Shown here: one piece after another, positions 9,912 through 18,898 of the stretch
How the letters are laid out: every line of letters begins with the position of its first letter
Position numbering within the stretch: the first letter of the stretch is position 1
NCBI GenBank assembly: GCA_963704535.1
Contig: OY969916.1
Span: forward strand, 8,122,001-8,186,000
Direction: 5' to 3'
Length of the DNA stretch: 64,000 nt
Source: G963704535 sp963704535
Lineage (GTDB): Bacteria; Chloroflexota; Chloroflexia; Chloroflexales; Roseiflexaceae
Program-made: the position numbers and the translations under genes
Notes under the pieces: model-generated
What the model was told of the DNA's origin: nothing
Database searches by the model: none
What the model saw: only the letters and a program-made list of their open reading frames with translations

Positions 9912-9973
9912 ATTGAGATTGGAGATTGGGGTACCGCGATCAATCTCCAATCTCCGCTCTCTAATCTCCAAAA
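9912..9973. repeat. Heptad array gagattg, inverted pair
   Basis: Units gattgagattggagattgg and caatctccaatctcc flank a ggtaccgcg centre, giving a hairpin between the two ATPase genes of the operon. Similar arrays occur at 17825, 30602 and 52952, and inside ftsK at 53292. Confidence 0.7.
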
Positions 9974-9983
9974 GAGGATCACG

Positions 9984-10996
9984 ATGGCCGAGCTGCTCGA
10001 ATTTAAAAACGTCACCAAAGTCTATTCGCGGGGCGTGCTGAACAAGACCACGACCAGCGCGCTGAATAATGTCTCCCTGACGCTGCATCAGGACGAGCCG
10101 ACCATCCTGACCGTCGCCGGCGAGAGCGGCAGCGGCAAGACCACGCTGGCGATGCTGCTGCTGGGATTCATCACGCCCACATCGGGCCAGATCCTCTATA
10201 AGGGCCGGGATATCAGCCGCCTCAGAGGCGCCGATCGGCATGACGTTCCGGCGCGAAGTGCAGGCGGTGTTCCAGGACCCCTTTGCGGTGTTTAACCCGT
10301 TCTACACCGTCGATCACCTATTGGAAGTGCCGATCCGCCGCTTCAAGCTGGCGCGCTCCAAGAGCGAAGTGCGCGACAAGATGGAGGAGGCGCTCACGGC
10401 GGTGGGCCTGCGCCCGGAGGATGTCCTGGGGCGCTTTCCGCACCAGCTCTCCGGCGGGCAGCGCCAGCGCATCAACGTGGCCCGCGCGCTGGTGCTGAGG
10501 CCCAAGCTGCTGGTGGCCGACGAGCCGGTCTCGATGGTGGACGCCTCGCTGCGCGCGAACATCCTGGAGACGCTGCGGAGCCTCCAGCAGCACTACGGCG
10601 TCTCGATCATCTATATCACCCACGACCTGACGACCGCCTACCATATCGCGAAGTCGATCGTCGTGCTGTATCGTGGCTCGGTGATGGAGGCCGGCGATGT
10701 GGATACGGTGATCAAGCGACCGCAGCATCCCGTACACGCGTCTGCTGATCGATTCGATCCCCTGGCCCGATATCAACCGGCGCTGGGGTGAGACCGAGAT
10801 CAAGGCCAAAGAGTCCGAGGTGTCCGATCAGGGCACCGGCTGCAAATTCTACGCCCGTTGCCCGTATGCGATGGACAAGTGCCAGTCGCCGCCGCCGCTG
10901 TTTCGCCTGAGCGGGCACCAGGCGACATCGTGTTATCTGCACGAGCATAATCCGCAGCTTGAGGCGGAGCGCTTGTCGGAGCTGCTGCCGGTATAA
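9984..10996 (+). CDS. ABC transporter ATP-binding protein, DppF/OppF type; two frameshifts
   Basis: Start ATG 9984 follows AGAGGATC. Walker A (GESGSGKTT) lies in the first segment. An extra base near 10226 precedes MTFRREVQAVFQDPFAVFN, LSGGQRQRINVARAL and Walker B LLVADEPVSMVD. A second extra C near 10729 (catcCCgtac) hides RPQHPYTRLLIDSIPWPD and the Cys-rich tail (GCKFYARCPYAMDKC) ending ELLPV at 10996. Corrected length is 336 residues. It is the heterodimer partner of the preceding ATPase and closes the transporter. Confidence 0.9.
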
Positions 10997-11037
10997 ATCA
11001 GCCGTCTGTCGCCCACAGCACCATCGATGGCTTTGAC

Positions 11038-11964
11038 GTGGTGTCCGTCGATACTGGTGTGCTCGCGCTGGCGCTTATGCCGGAGCTGGGCGGCAAGATC
11101 AGCAGCCTGCGCGACCTACGTAGCGGGCGGGAATGGCTGTGGCGCCACCCGCGCATGGCCTATAAGCGGGTGGCCCACGGCGGCTCCTACATGGCAGAAG
11201 CAGATACGGGCGGTTGGGATGAATGTTTTCCCACAGTCGCGCCCTGCGGCTACCCATCCGCACCGTGGGCCGAGACCAGGTTGCCGGATCACGGCGAGCT
11301 GTGGTCCCAGTCGGCGGCACTGGATGTGACGGAAGTCGCGGGCATGGTCCAGCTACGTACTCGCTGGCTGGGCATCGCTTTGCCCTATACCTTCGAGCGC
11401 GCGATCACGCTGATGGCCCGATCGCCCATCCTGCGCTGCGCCTACGCCGTCACCAATAACGCGGATGTGTCGCTCCAGTTCATCTGGAGCGCCCACCCGC
11501 TGCTGGCGATCGAGCCGGGGATGCGGCTGCAGCTGCCGCCGGCGCGCTTCAACCGCTGGACGACGATCCCGCCCGACCTGCTCGCACAGGACAGCGGCCT
11601 GAGCTACCCGCCGGCCCTGCGCCCCGGCACCCGCGATATCGACCTGGCCACCCTGCCCGATCCCTCGGCCGGCATCGCGCTCAAGCTGTGGAGCGACCCG
11701 CTCGACGAGGGCTGGGCCACGCTGCACGCGCCCGATGGCGAGCTGCGCCTACGCTGGGATACGGCGCTGCTGCCGCAGGTGGCGCTGTGGATGAACCTGG
11801 GCGCGTGGGCTGGCGATGGCGGCGCGCCCTACTTCAACCTGGGCCTGGAGCCCTGCATCGGCGCGCAGGACTCGCTCGCCGTGGCCGCGAGACGCAGCCG
11901 CTGCGCAACTCTGCCGCCGCACGGGTCGCGCACGTGGTGGATCGAGGTCGAGTTGGCCCGATGA
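11038..11964 (+). CDS. Aldose 1-epimerase-like (galactose mutarotase fold) protein
   Basis: The 308-residue protein opens with VDTGVLALALMPELGGKISSLRD, the usual start of the mutarotase beta-supersandwich. It contains GGWDECFPT and DHGELWSQ, which resemble the DExxP/H regions of aldose epimerases and related carbohydrate-binding enzymes. Such proteins interconvert anomers of sugars. GTG 11038 is a weak start with no clear ribosome site. The frame is open upstream across the ATPase stop, so translation may be coupled and the true N-terminus may lie a little upstream. It fits a sugar or uronate catabolic operon. Confidence 0.72.
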   Translation: MVSVDTGVLALALMPELGGKISSLRDLRSGREWLWRHPRMAYKRVAHGGSYMAEADTGGWDECFPTVAPCGYPSAPWAETRLPDHGELWSQSAALDVTEVAGMVQLRTRWLGIALPYTFERAITLMARSPILRCAYAVTNNADVSLQFIWSAHPLLAIEPGMRLQLPPARFNRWTTIPPDLLAQDSGLSYPPALRPGTRDIDLATLPDPSAGIALKLWSDPLDEGWATLHAPDGELRLRWDTALLPQVALWMNLGAWAGDGGAPYFNLGLEPCIGAQDSLAVAARRSRCATLPPHGSRTWWIEVELAR

Positions 11965-11989
11965 TGGCACCGGCTAATGGGTCATCTCT

Positions 11990-12055
11990 GTTGCGTATTG
12001 CGTGTTGCGTGTTACGTGCGCGCTGATACGCAACACGTAACACGCAACACGGACA
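11990..12055. repeat. Heptad array gtgttgc with inverted copy
   Basis: ttgcgtattgcgtgttgcg is followed after tgcgcgctga by its reverse complement, forming a hairpin between the mutarotase-like gene and uxuA. Confidence 0.7.
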
Positions 12056-12089
12056 AATGCCGCAAGTGGCCCACTGGGAGATTTAGAAC

Positions 12090-13067
12090 ATGATCGAGAT
12101 CGCCGAGTATCTCTCACCGACGCCCTCGCCGCTGTGGCGGCTGGCGAAGCAGGCGGGCGTGGATTGGGCCGTGGGCGGCCTGCCGTTCAACGAGCCGCTA
12201 GGTGGCGCCGACGCGCCATGGGACGAGCTGCCGCTGCTGCGGATGAAGCAGCGCTACGAGGAGGGCGGGTTCCGGCTGGCCGTGATCGAGGCCCGCCCGC
12301 CGCTGAACCTGGCCAAGCGCGGCCTGCCCGGTCGCGACGAAGAGATCGCCACGGTCTGCACGCTGATCGAGAACATGGGCAAGCTCGGCATCCCGGTGTG
12401 GTGCTACGAGTGGATGACCGACTTCAACTGGCTGCGTACCAGCACTACCACGCTCTCGCGCGGCGGCTCGGTTGTCACCAGCTTCGACAGCGCGCTGCTG
12501 CGCGACGCGCCGCCGACCGAGCTTGGCCCGATCGGCGAGGACGAGCTGTGGCACAACTTGGAGTACTTCCTGCGCCGGGTGATCCCGGTCGCCGAGCGCT
12601 GGAACGTGCGGCTGGCCATGCACCCCGACGACCCGCCGCTGTCGCCGATCCGCGGCGTGGGCCGGATCATGCGTAGCGTCGAGAACTTCCAGCGCCTGCT
12701 CGACCTCATCCCCAGCCCGATGAATGGGATCACGCTGTGCCAGGGCAATTTCACGCTCATGACCGATGATCTGCCCGGCGTGATCCGCCACTTCGGCCGG
12801 CAAGGCAAGCTGTTCTTCGTCCACTTCCGCGATGTGCAAGGCACGCCGGAGCGCTTCGAGGAGACCTGGCACGACGCCGGCAAGACCGACATGCTGGCGT
12901 GCATGCGGGCCTACCGCGAGATCGGCTTCGCCGGCGTGCTGCGGCCCGACCATGTGCCCACGGTGGAGGGCGACAGCAACGACAACGCCGGCTACTCGGC
13001 CTTTGGACGGCTGTACGCGCTCGGGTACATTCGCGGGCTGCGGCAGGCGGTGTATGCCGAAGAATAA
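12090..13067 (+). CDS. uxuA: Mannonate dehydratase
   Basis: The 325-residue TIM-barrel protein matches UxuA: metal and active-site positions H178 (AMHPDDPP), C217 (TLCQGN), H245 (FFVHFRD) and D287/H288 (LRPDHVP) are all present. UxuA dehydrates D-mannonate to 2-keto-3-deoxygluconate in glucuronate breakdown. It is about 40-60 residues shorter than typical bacterial UxuA, mostly in loops, as in the shorter subfamily. The divergent N-terminus (LAKQAGVDWAVGGL) still fits. Its stop TAA (13065-13067) is exactly the target triplet of MITE A4. Confidence 0.9.
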   Translation: MIEIAEYLSPTPSPLWRLAKQAGVDWAVGGLPFNEPLGGADAPWDELPLLRMKQRYEEGGFRLAVIEARPPLNLAKRGLPGRDEEIATVCTLIENMGKLGIPVWCYEWMTDFNWLRTSTTTLSRGGSVVTSFDSALLRDAPPTELGPIGEDELWHNLEYFLRRVIPVAERWNVRLAMHPDDPPLSPIRGVGRIMRSVENFQRLLDLIPSPMNGITLCQGNFTLMTDDLPGVIRHFGRQGKLFFVHFRDVQGTPERFEETWHDAGKTDMLACMRAYREIGFAGVLRPDHVPTVEGDSNDNAGYSAFGRLYALGYIRGLRQAVYAEE

Positions 13068-13126
13068 GAGACTGTTTGAAAAGAGGGAGTTTGAGGGGTG
13101 GCCCCTCAAACTCCCTCTTTCCACCA
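13068..13126. mobile_element. Family A MITE, copy A4 (right end lost)
   Basis: GAGACTGTTTGAAAAG begins immediately after the uxuA stop TAA, followed by the hairpin GGAGTTTGAGGGG/CCCCTCAAACTCC and TTT. The right terminal repeat is absent, so it is a shortened copy. Confidence 0.75.
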
Positions 13127-13171
13127 CTCTAGCCATCTGCTTATCAAGGGGCTTTTTGTGTCGCAACTATT

Positions 13172-13217
13172 CATTGTCGTTGTCCGTTGTCGGTTACGCC
13201 GCAACTGACAACGGACC
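13172..13217. repeat. Heptad array tgtccgt with inverted copy
   Basis: cgttgtccgttgtcgg and ccgcaactgacaacgg lie upstream of the STAND gene. A possible -10 (TACAAT at about 13229) follows. Confidence 0.6.
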
Positions 13218-13266
13218 TTATCTTATGCTACAATAGCAGCAACACGTCGATCAACTGGAGCGCAGC

Positions 13267-16029
13267 ATGTCTTCGCCGCCGGTGGACACCACGACACTGC
13301 TTTGTGCAGACATCGGGCGGGGCTTCTCTCCTGAGCAGCCAGACTGGCGGGCCACGGCAGCCCGTTGTGACGCGGTCTTCGACGCCGCCGTCACCGCGCA
13401 TGGCGGCCTGGTCGAGCGCGGCGATACTGGCCGCCATGCGACGTTTGGAGCCGCCGTCGCCGCGCTTGGCGCCGCCCTCGCCATCCAGCGCGCGCTGCAC
13501 GCCGAGCAAGCCGGCCCTCCGATGATCCGCATGGCGCTCCACGCCGGTCCCTGTCACACCTGTGCAACTCTGGACCGCGCGCGACAGCTCCTCGCGACCG
13601 CCCACCCTGGGCAGGTGCTGATCTCCCACGCGCTCCACGCCCTGGTCCACGGCACGCTGCCGCCTGATGTCACCCTGCGCGAACTTGGCCCGCAGCGCCT
13701 GGCCGACCTGCTCCATCCCGAGCCGCTGTTCCTGGTCGAGGCGCCTGGCCTGCCCACGATCGCCTCGCCACTGCGAACCCTCGATACCTACACGACCAAC
13801 CTGCCGGTCCAGTCGACGCCGTTCCTTGGGCGCGAGCGGGAGGTCGCCGACGTATGTGTGCTGGTGCGCGCGTGCGGCGTTCGCGCGATCACGCTGGTGG
13901 CGCCGAGCGGCACCGGCAAGACCCGCTTTGGGCTCCAGGTGGCCGCGCGCCTGCTCGGCCACTTCACCGACGGGGTCTTTTTCGTCGCCCTTGCGCCGGT
14001 CAGCGATCCGGCGCTGGTCGCCCCGACGATCGCGTGGGCGCTTGGCATCAAAGAGGTCGGCGGCCGGCCGATCCTGGAGACGCTGAAGAGCTACCTGCGC
14101 GAGCGAAAAGTCTTGCTGCTACTGGATAATTTCGAGCAAGTACTCCCGGCGGCGGCGGAGGTCGCCACGCTGCTGGGGGCCACCGCGCGCCTTCAGGTGC
14201 TGGTGACCAGCCAGGCGGCGCTGGGGATCACCGGCGAGCAGGTCATCCCGGTGCGGCCGCTCGAGCTTCCCGATCTGGCCGCTTTACCCCCACTCGATCA
14301 CCTGAGGCGCTACCCGGCGGTAGCACTGTTTGTTGATCGGGCGGGGCGGGTGCGGCCGGACTTCTCGGTGACGCCAGAGGACGCGCCGCTACTGGTCGAG
14401 ATCTGCACCTATCTGAACGGCCTGCCGATGGCGCTGGAGCTAGTGGCCGCCAACGCCGATCGGTTTACGCTCCAGGAGCTGCTGGTGCAGATCGCCGATT
14501 GGAGCGGGCCGCTCTCGGAGGAGGTGCGCCCGGCGCGCCCATACGCTCACACTCTGCGGCGCGTGCTTGACTGGAGCTACGAGTTGCTGTGCCCGGACGA
14601 GCAGCGGCTGTTCGCGCGCCTGGGGATCTTTGTCGGCGGCTGCACGCTTGAGGACGCCGACGCCGTTTGTGGGAAATTGAACATTGAGCCCACAGAACTG
14701 AAAAAGAACCGCGATAAGCCCGCAATGTTCAATGTTCACTTCTCAATTCGTGGCGGGGTGGCGATGTTGCGGCGCAGAAACCTGCTGCTCCAAGAGGAGG
14801 CCGGCGGCGGCGCGGTTCGCTATGTGATGTTGGACTGCGTCCATGAGTACGCCGAGAAGCGGCTGGTCACGCGCGGCGAGGCGGAGGCGCTACGCCGGCA
14901 GCACGCCGCGCACTTCCTGGCGCTCGCCGAGCAAGCCGAGCCGCACCTGTCCAGCCCGCAGCAGCAGCCCTGGCTGGAACGGTTGGAAGTCGAGCACCAT
15001 AATCTGCGGGCGGCGCTGGGCTGGGCCAGCGAGCACGACATGATGGTAGCCGGGCGGCTGGCCGGCGCGCTGTGGCGCTTCTGGGTCACCCATAGCCACT
15101 ACGGCGAGGGGCGGCGCTGGCTCCAGGCGTTGATCAACCAGCGCCAGCCACTGCCGGAGGCTACCCGCGCCAAAGTGCTGCTGGGCGAAGGGACGCTAGC
15201 CTGGCTCCAGGGCGATTTCGCCCAGGCGGTCGGGCCGCTTGAGGAGAGCGTGGCGCTCTGGCGGGCGATCGGCGATCAGCGCGGCCTTGGTGCGGCCTTG
15301 AACAACCTGGGGCTGGCGCTCCGCGAGCAGGCCGACTACCCGCGCGCCCAGGTTTATTTTGAAGAAAGCCTGGCCTTGCGGCGCGCGATCGATGATACGC
15401 GCGGGGTCGCCTTCGCGCTGGGCAACCTGGGGCTCGTGACGCTGTACCGGGGCGACACCCAGCGCGCGATCACATTCAACGAGGAGAGCCTAGCACTCTT
15501 CCGCCAATTGGGCGACACCTGGGGCACCGCCGTGGCGCTCTACGATCTGGGCGAGGTGCTGGTCGTGTCGGGCGACTATGGCCGGGCGACGGCGCTGCTG
15601 GAAGAAAACCTGGCGCTGACTCACCAGCTCGGCGACCAGGCGCTGCTTGGCCACACGCTCAGCAAGCTGGGCGAGGTCGCGCTGGTCCAGGGCGACCACC
15701 GGCGGGCGCGGCAAATTCTGGAGCAGAGCCTGGTGGTGCGGCGGGATGTCGGCGACAAGGAAGAAATCGCCGGTTCGCTGGAGCGGCTGGCGGCGCTGGC
15801 GGCGGCCGAGGGGCAGGCCGCCCGCGCGGCGCGGCTGTGGGGCGCGGCGGAAGTGCTGCGCGAGGCGCTCAACGCGCCGATGGCGCCGGCTAGCCGGGCG
15901 CTGCACGCTCAGGCGACGGCGGCGGCCCGCGCCCAGATCGGCGAGGCGGCGCTTGCGGCGGCATGGGCGGCCGGGCGGGCCATGGCGCTGGAGCGGGCCA
16001 TGGCGCTAGCCTTCGATGGCGCCGGGTGA
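13267..16029 (+). CDS. STAND regulator: cyclase-like domain, NB-ARC ATPase, TPR repeats
   Basis: The 920-residue protein has an N-terminal domain (1-155) resembling a degenerate class III adenylate cyclase homology domain, with AD at 14-15 but without the full catalytic set. An NB-ARC-type ATPase follows with Walker A APSGTGKT (212-219) and Walker B VLLLLDNFEQV. Then comes a winged-helix-like region and TPR repeats (about 650-860; repeated NNLGLALREQADYPRA-like units). STAND proteins act as ATP-switch signal hubs, but this one has no obvious DNA-binding output. Residues about 469-497 are an odd in-frame insert made of repeat DNA. Neighbours do not reveal a partner. Confidence 0.85.
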   Translation: MSSPPVDTTTLLCADIGRGFSPEQPDWRATAARCDAVFDAAVTAHGGLVERGDTGRHATFGAAVAALGAALAIQRALHAEQAGPPMIRMALHAGPCHTCATLDRARQLLATAHPGQVLISHALHALVHGTLPPDVTLRELGPQRLADLLHPEPLFLVEAPGLPTIASPLRTLDTYTTNLPVQSTPFLGREREVADVCVLVRACGVRAITLVAPSGTGKTRFGLQVAARLLGHFTDGVFFVALAPVSDPALVAPTIAWALGIKEVGGRPILETLKSYLRERKVLLLLDNFEQVLPAAAEVATLLGATARLQVLVTSQAALGITGEQVIPVRPLELPDLAALPPLDHLRRYPAVALFVDRAGRVRPDFSVTPEDAPLLVEICTYLNGLPMALELVAANADRFTLQELLVQIADWSGPLSEEVRPARPYAHTLRRVLDWSYELLCPDEQRLFARLGIFVGGCTLEDADAVCGKLNIEPTELKKNRDKPAMFNVHFSIRGGVAMLRRRNLLLQEEAGGGAVRYVMLDCVHEYAEKRLVTRGEAEALRRQHAAHFLALAEQAEPHLSSPQQQPWLERLEVEHHNLRAALGWASEHDMMVAGRLAGALWRFWVTHSHYGEGRRWLQALINQRQPLPEATRAKVLLGEGTLAWLQGDFAQAVGPLEESVALWRAIGDQRGLGAALNNLGLALREQADYPRAQVYFEESLALRRAIDDTRGVAFALGNLGLVTLYRGDTQRAITFNEESLALFRQLGDTWGTAVALYDLGEVLVVSGDYGRATALLEENLALTHQLGDQALLGHTLSKLGEVALVQGDHRRARQILEQSLVVRRDVGDKEEIAGSLERLAALAAAEGQAARAARLWGAAEVLREALNAPMAPASRALHAQATAAARAQIGEAALAAAWAAGRAMALERAMALAFDGAG
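14671..14752. repeat. In-frame repeat insert within the STAND gene
   Basis: An AT-rich block with inverted gaacatt heptads (ttgaacattgag ... aatgttcaatgttc) interrupts the sequence between DAVCGK and GGVAMLRRRNLL without breaking the frame. Its base composition differs sharply from the surrounding gene. Confidence 0.65.
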
Positions 16030-16065
16030 TTCCTATTACTGTTTCAAGGGAGATGTTCGGCCATC

Positions 16066-16162
16066 GAACACGGATGCTACGGAGGGAGCGGATGTCCACG
16101 GATCATTTCTTTTTCCTGATCCGTACAGATCGGTTCGATCCGTCTGATCCGTGTCCTGTTCC
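16066..16162. repeat. Imperfect inverted repeat around ggatcc-type units
   Basis: acacggatgctacggagg ... gatccgtgt with several internal atccgt/acggat units follows the STAND gene. It looks like another degenerate hairpin-forming repeat. There is no ORF. Confidence 0.45.
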
Positions 16163-16200
16163 CTACGTTGTCGCTTGAAAGAGCACTATCCACAGGGAAA

Positions 16201-16247
16201 GCGAGGAGCCCTGGAAGTGGCCGACGGCCGCCTCCAGGGCTCCTCGC
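16201..16247. terminator. Strong hairpin, possible terminator of the STAND gene
   Basis: Perfect 15-bp arms GCGAGGAGCCCTGGA and TCCAGGGCTCCTCGC surround a 17-base loop. There is no clear U-tract on either strand, so factor-independent termination is uncertain. It lies between convergent genes. Confidence 0.55.
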
Positions 16248-16320
16248 CTTACCGCTTTCGAACCTGGTATGAGCGGAAAGGGAGCGGGTAATCACGCATC
16301 ACGTTTCACGTTTCACGCCT

Positions 16321-16971
16321 TTATTGGGCCGCGCCGCTCATCGCCGCCACGATCACTGCGATCAGCCCGCAGCAGCCGAGGATTACCACCAGGATCGGGA
16401 TCAGAATCACAATCAGCGCCCTATTGCTGGGCAGATTCATCCCCGCTTGGATGCTCAGGTAGGAGAGGTAGATGTTATAGATCAAGAGCACCAGCGAGAC
16501 CAGGCTGGTCAGGAAGGCCAGCGGCCCGATCCCGGCCACGCTGATGAGCGAGCTGACCACCGATACCGGGGCCCAGAATAGCGCGATATCATAGGCCAAC
16601 TCGCCGAAGGCACCGGTGCCGCCGAACGCGCGCCCAAGCAGATACACAAAGATCGTCCAGATGAAGTAGATCACCAGGGTGCTGAGCAGGCTGATCGCCA
16701 CGGTCACGGCCAGGCCCCCGCCGCCCATAAAGGTGGTGAGGATCGGGGGTAGCGGCTGGCTGCCGAATTGCTGCTGAAGGTTCGCCATCTGCTGCTCAAG
16801 AAAGGGACGCTGGATGACGAAGGAGATCGCGCCGAGGAGCGCGGATATGAGCGCCCCGATAGCGATGTAGATCGTCGCCCACCCGAGATCGTTACGCTCA
16901 AACTCCTCGAACGTCGCCACCGAGGGCCTCAACAGCACTGCTCGACTGCTGTTGAGCATTTGCTGGAACAT
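16321..16971 (-). CDS. Yip1-domain family membrane protein
   Basis: I start at ATG 16971 (MFQQMLNSSRAVLLRPS) because GAGAGGAG lies 7 bp upstream; the longer open frame above it covers unrelated DNA. The 216-residue protein has a short cytosolic N-terminus and about five membrane segments (near 37-57, 88-112, 135-158, 160-183 and 193-214). The pattern resembles bacterial YIP1 domain proteins (TFEEFERNDLGWATIYI; YLLGRAFGGTGAFGELAY). The function in bacteria is unknown. Confidence 0.75.
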   Translation of the reverse strand: MFQQMLNSSRAVLLRPSVATFEEFERNDLGWATIYIAIGALISALLGAISFVIQRPFLEQQMANLQQQFGSQPLPPILTTFMGGGGLAVTVAISLLSTLVIYFIWTIFVYLLGRAFGGTGAFGELAYDIALFWAPVSVVSSLISVAGIGPLAFLTSLVSLVLLIYNIYLSYLSIQAGMNLPSNRALIVILIPILVVILGCCGLIAVIVAAMSGAAQ

Positions 16972-17122
16972 AACGTAACTCCTCTCAGTTACAAACAATG
17001 ATCGCTCCCCTATTGTACGCGAAAATGGCCGCATCGTTGCAGCCAGGCGCGTTCGCAGATCATCTAGCGCGGCGAGCGAAGCTGTGCAATAATAGCGCCA
17101 CGAATATCCCTCTATCCGTTGA

Positions 17123-17215
17123 GAGCCTGTCTGAGAAGGGGGAGTTTGAGGGGGCCGCCCCTCAAGAATCCTCGTTCCACCACGCATCGTAGGCGAGACA
17201 ATACCCTTTTCAAAA
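17123..17215. mobile_element. Family A MITE, copy A5
   Basis: It begins GAGCCTGTCTGAGAAGG after TTGA. The internal palindrome is degraded and the right end ACCCTTTTCAAAAGG is diverged. The right end runs into the AAAAGGAG used as ribosome site by the next gene. Confidence 0.7.
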
Positions 17216-17224
17216 GGAGTAGTT

Positions 17225-17740
17225 ATGCCTGGGCTGGTCAAATCAGGGCTGATCTTCGGGCTGATCGGGGTGGTAGCGGTGATCATCTTCTCATTCACGC
17301 CGCTGATCGGCCCTTTTCTGTGCGGGCCGGTGGCCGCTGTGCTGGCCGGCGCGGGCGCTGGCTACTTCGGCGCCCGCTGGAGCCCTGCCCGCAGCGGCGG
17401 TATCGCTGGCGCGCTGGCTGGCGTGATCGCTGGGGTCGGAAGCCTGATCGGGGCGGTGATCTCTTGGATCATCCTGCTCGCGATCGCCCAAGCGATGCCG
17501 GAGTACCAGGAGCAGTTGCAAGAGATATTGCGGCAGCAGCCCAACAACCAGTTGACCCCAGAGGACATGAACACGCTGATCATGCTGGTTGGGCCGGTGA
17601 TGGGGCTGTGCTTCGGGGTGCTGAATTTGCTGGCATCGCTGGCGAGCGGCGCGCTGGCCGGCTGGCTTACGGCGCGAGGCCGACCACAGCCGCAGCCACC
17701 GGACCCGCAGCCCCCGACGACCGCGCAGCTTGAGGAATAG
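17225..17740 (+). CDS. Hypothetical Gly/Ala-rich membrane protein
   Basis: The 171-residue protein has four predicted membrane segments: about 8-28, 34-50, 58-88 and 118-145. There are small-residue packing motifs (AGAGAGYFGARW, GGIAGALAGVIAGVGS) and a hydrophilic Pro-rich tail (GRPQPQPPDPQPP). I do not recognise a specific family; DUF-type small membrane proteins of this form are common in Chloroflexota. AAAAGGAG at the proper distance from ATG 17225 derives from the end of MITE A5, so translation may depend on the element. Confidence 0.65.
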   Translation: MPGLVKSGLIFGLIGVVAVIIFSFTPLIGPFLCGPVAAVLAGAGAGYFGARWSPARSGGIAGALAGVIAGVGSLIGAVISWIILLAIAQAMPEYQEQLQEILRQQPNNQLTPEDMNTLIMLVGPVMGLCFGVLNLLASLASGALAGWLTARGRPQPQPPDPQPPTTAQLEE

Positions 17741-17824
17741 CCGCTACCCGCTCTCCATTTCCCCCGGCGAACTCTCAGAAAATTCCCGCTTGACTCTCAC
17801 GTTACGTCATAGCTTATCATCTTT

Positions 17825-17898
17825 TGGAGATTAGAGATTAGAGATAGGAGATTGGAGATTGGGACGCCCCGGATCAATCTCCAATCTCCTATCTCCAA
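17825..17898. repeat. Heptad array gagattg/gagatta, inverted pair
   Basis: ggagattagagattagaga ... gattgg and caatctccaatctcc flank a gacgccccggat centre. It lies between convergent genes and ends exactly at the stop codon of the SRPBCC gene. Confidence 0.75.
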
Positions 17899-18513
17899 CT
17901 ACCTACGCCGCAAGCGTTTGGCGACCATCGCCAGGCCCACGCACACGGCAGTGATGCCGAGCGCGCTCAGCAGCAGCGGCAGCGGCGAGGCAGTGGTGGG
18001 GCTGGGCGGCGGCGGGATGCGGGCGCGCTCCTCCGGCGTGGCGGCCTGGCGGCGGGCCAGCTCCAGCCGCAAGCTCTCTTCACCTTTCTCCATCGCCCAG
18101 TGGTGGTTGGCTCCGAAGATCGGCTTGAGCAGAACGGAGAGCGCTCGCAATAGCGGCTTATCGGCGCGGATCTTCCAGTCGTAGGTGATATTGACCCACG
18201 CCCCGTCCTGCTCGAACGTCCAGATGCCGCGCCCCACAAAGTCCCCCATGGCTTCCAATGTGACGCTGTGGCCCGGACGCAGCTCGGTGACGCGGAACTG
18301 CCAGCGCAGCGTGTAGGGCAGCCAGCCCTTGGTATACAGGTCGATCACTCTGCCGACGCCGTGAGCATCGCCAGGCTCAAGCTCCTGCACGTCCAGGTAG
18401 ACCGACGGCCACCAGCGCACCAGGTCCCGCGCGTTCCCGACGATATCGCCCACCTCCTCGACGGTACCGTGTACGCGCCAGTGGGTGATGAAGTGGTAGT
18501 CATTGATCGCCAT
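17899..18513 (-). CDS. SRPBCC (polyketide cyclase/dehydrase-like) protein with C-terminal membrane anchor
   Basis: ATG 18513 follows GGAGGAAAATA. The 204-residue protein has an SRPBCC/START-like ligand-binding fold (about 1-150: HFITHWRVHGTVEEVGDIV, DLVRWWPSVYLDV, GIWTFEQDGAWVNITYDW). A Pro-rich linker and one C-terminal membrane helix (about 178-198) followed by KRLRRR anchor it to the inner face of the membrane. Ligand unknown. Its start overlaps the end of the upstream gene by 14 bp, so the two are translationally coupled. Confidence 0.75.
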   Translation of the reverse strand: MAINDYHFITHWRVHGTVEEVGDIVGNARDLVRWWPSVYLDVQELEPGDAHGVGRVIDLYTKGWLPYTLRWQFRVTELRPGHSVTLEAMGDFVGRGIWTFEQDGAWVNITYDWKIRADKPLLRALSVLLKPIFGANHHWAMEKGEESLRLELARRQAATPEERARIPPPPSPTTASPLPLLLSALGITAVCVGLAMVAKRLRRR

Positions 18514-18892
18514 TATTTTCCTCCGCGAGCTGCCGCAACGCCTCTGCACACCGTGCTGCCTTGCCTGGGTCGCGACACTGCTCGCGCACTTCGGGAACGA
18601 GCAGGGTTCGTCGCTGCTCAACCGCCAGGCTCGCAAGGCGTGCGTCCGCCACCTGAACACCTATTGCGCTGATAAGCGCCTGCCAGCCTGGATCGTCTGG
18701 CGTGAGGGGCGCAATCAGATCGGTGAACCGCGTAACGACGTAGTCCGTATCAACTGCGTGTGCGCGCTGCCGCTCTTCATTCTGGGCTGCGCGGGCCTGC
18801 GCCTCCATGCGCTTGAAGCGGATAAACACGAAGATCGCGAGCATCACAAGCGCGAGGAACACAAGCACATAGAGAAGGATGTCTCCCATCAC
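18500..18892 (-). CDS. Hypothetical protein with N-terminal membrane helix
   Basis: The 130-residue protein starts MMGDILLYVLVFLALVMLAI, one membrane helix, then a basic charged stretch (RFKRMEAQARAAQNEERQRA) that could form a coiled coil, and a soluble C-terminal domain with two Cys (REQCRDPGKAARC). No family is recognised. The overlap with the SRPBCC gene suggests a two-gene unit. Confidence 0.6.
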   Translation of the reverse strand: MMGDILLYVLVFLALVMLAIFVFIRFKRMEAQARAAQNEERQRAHAVDTDYVVTRFTDLIAPLTPDDPGWQALISAIGVQVADARLASLAVEQRRTLLVPEVREQCRDPGKAARCAEALRQLAEENNGDQ

Positions 18893-18898
18893 GTAACC

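Noticed and set aside
16972..17298. N-terminal extension of the Yip1-like protein
   Set aside because: The extra 109 residues cover a MITE and the promoter region, while GAGAGGAG stands before ATG 16971.
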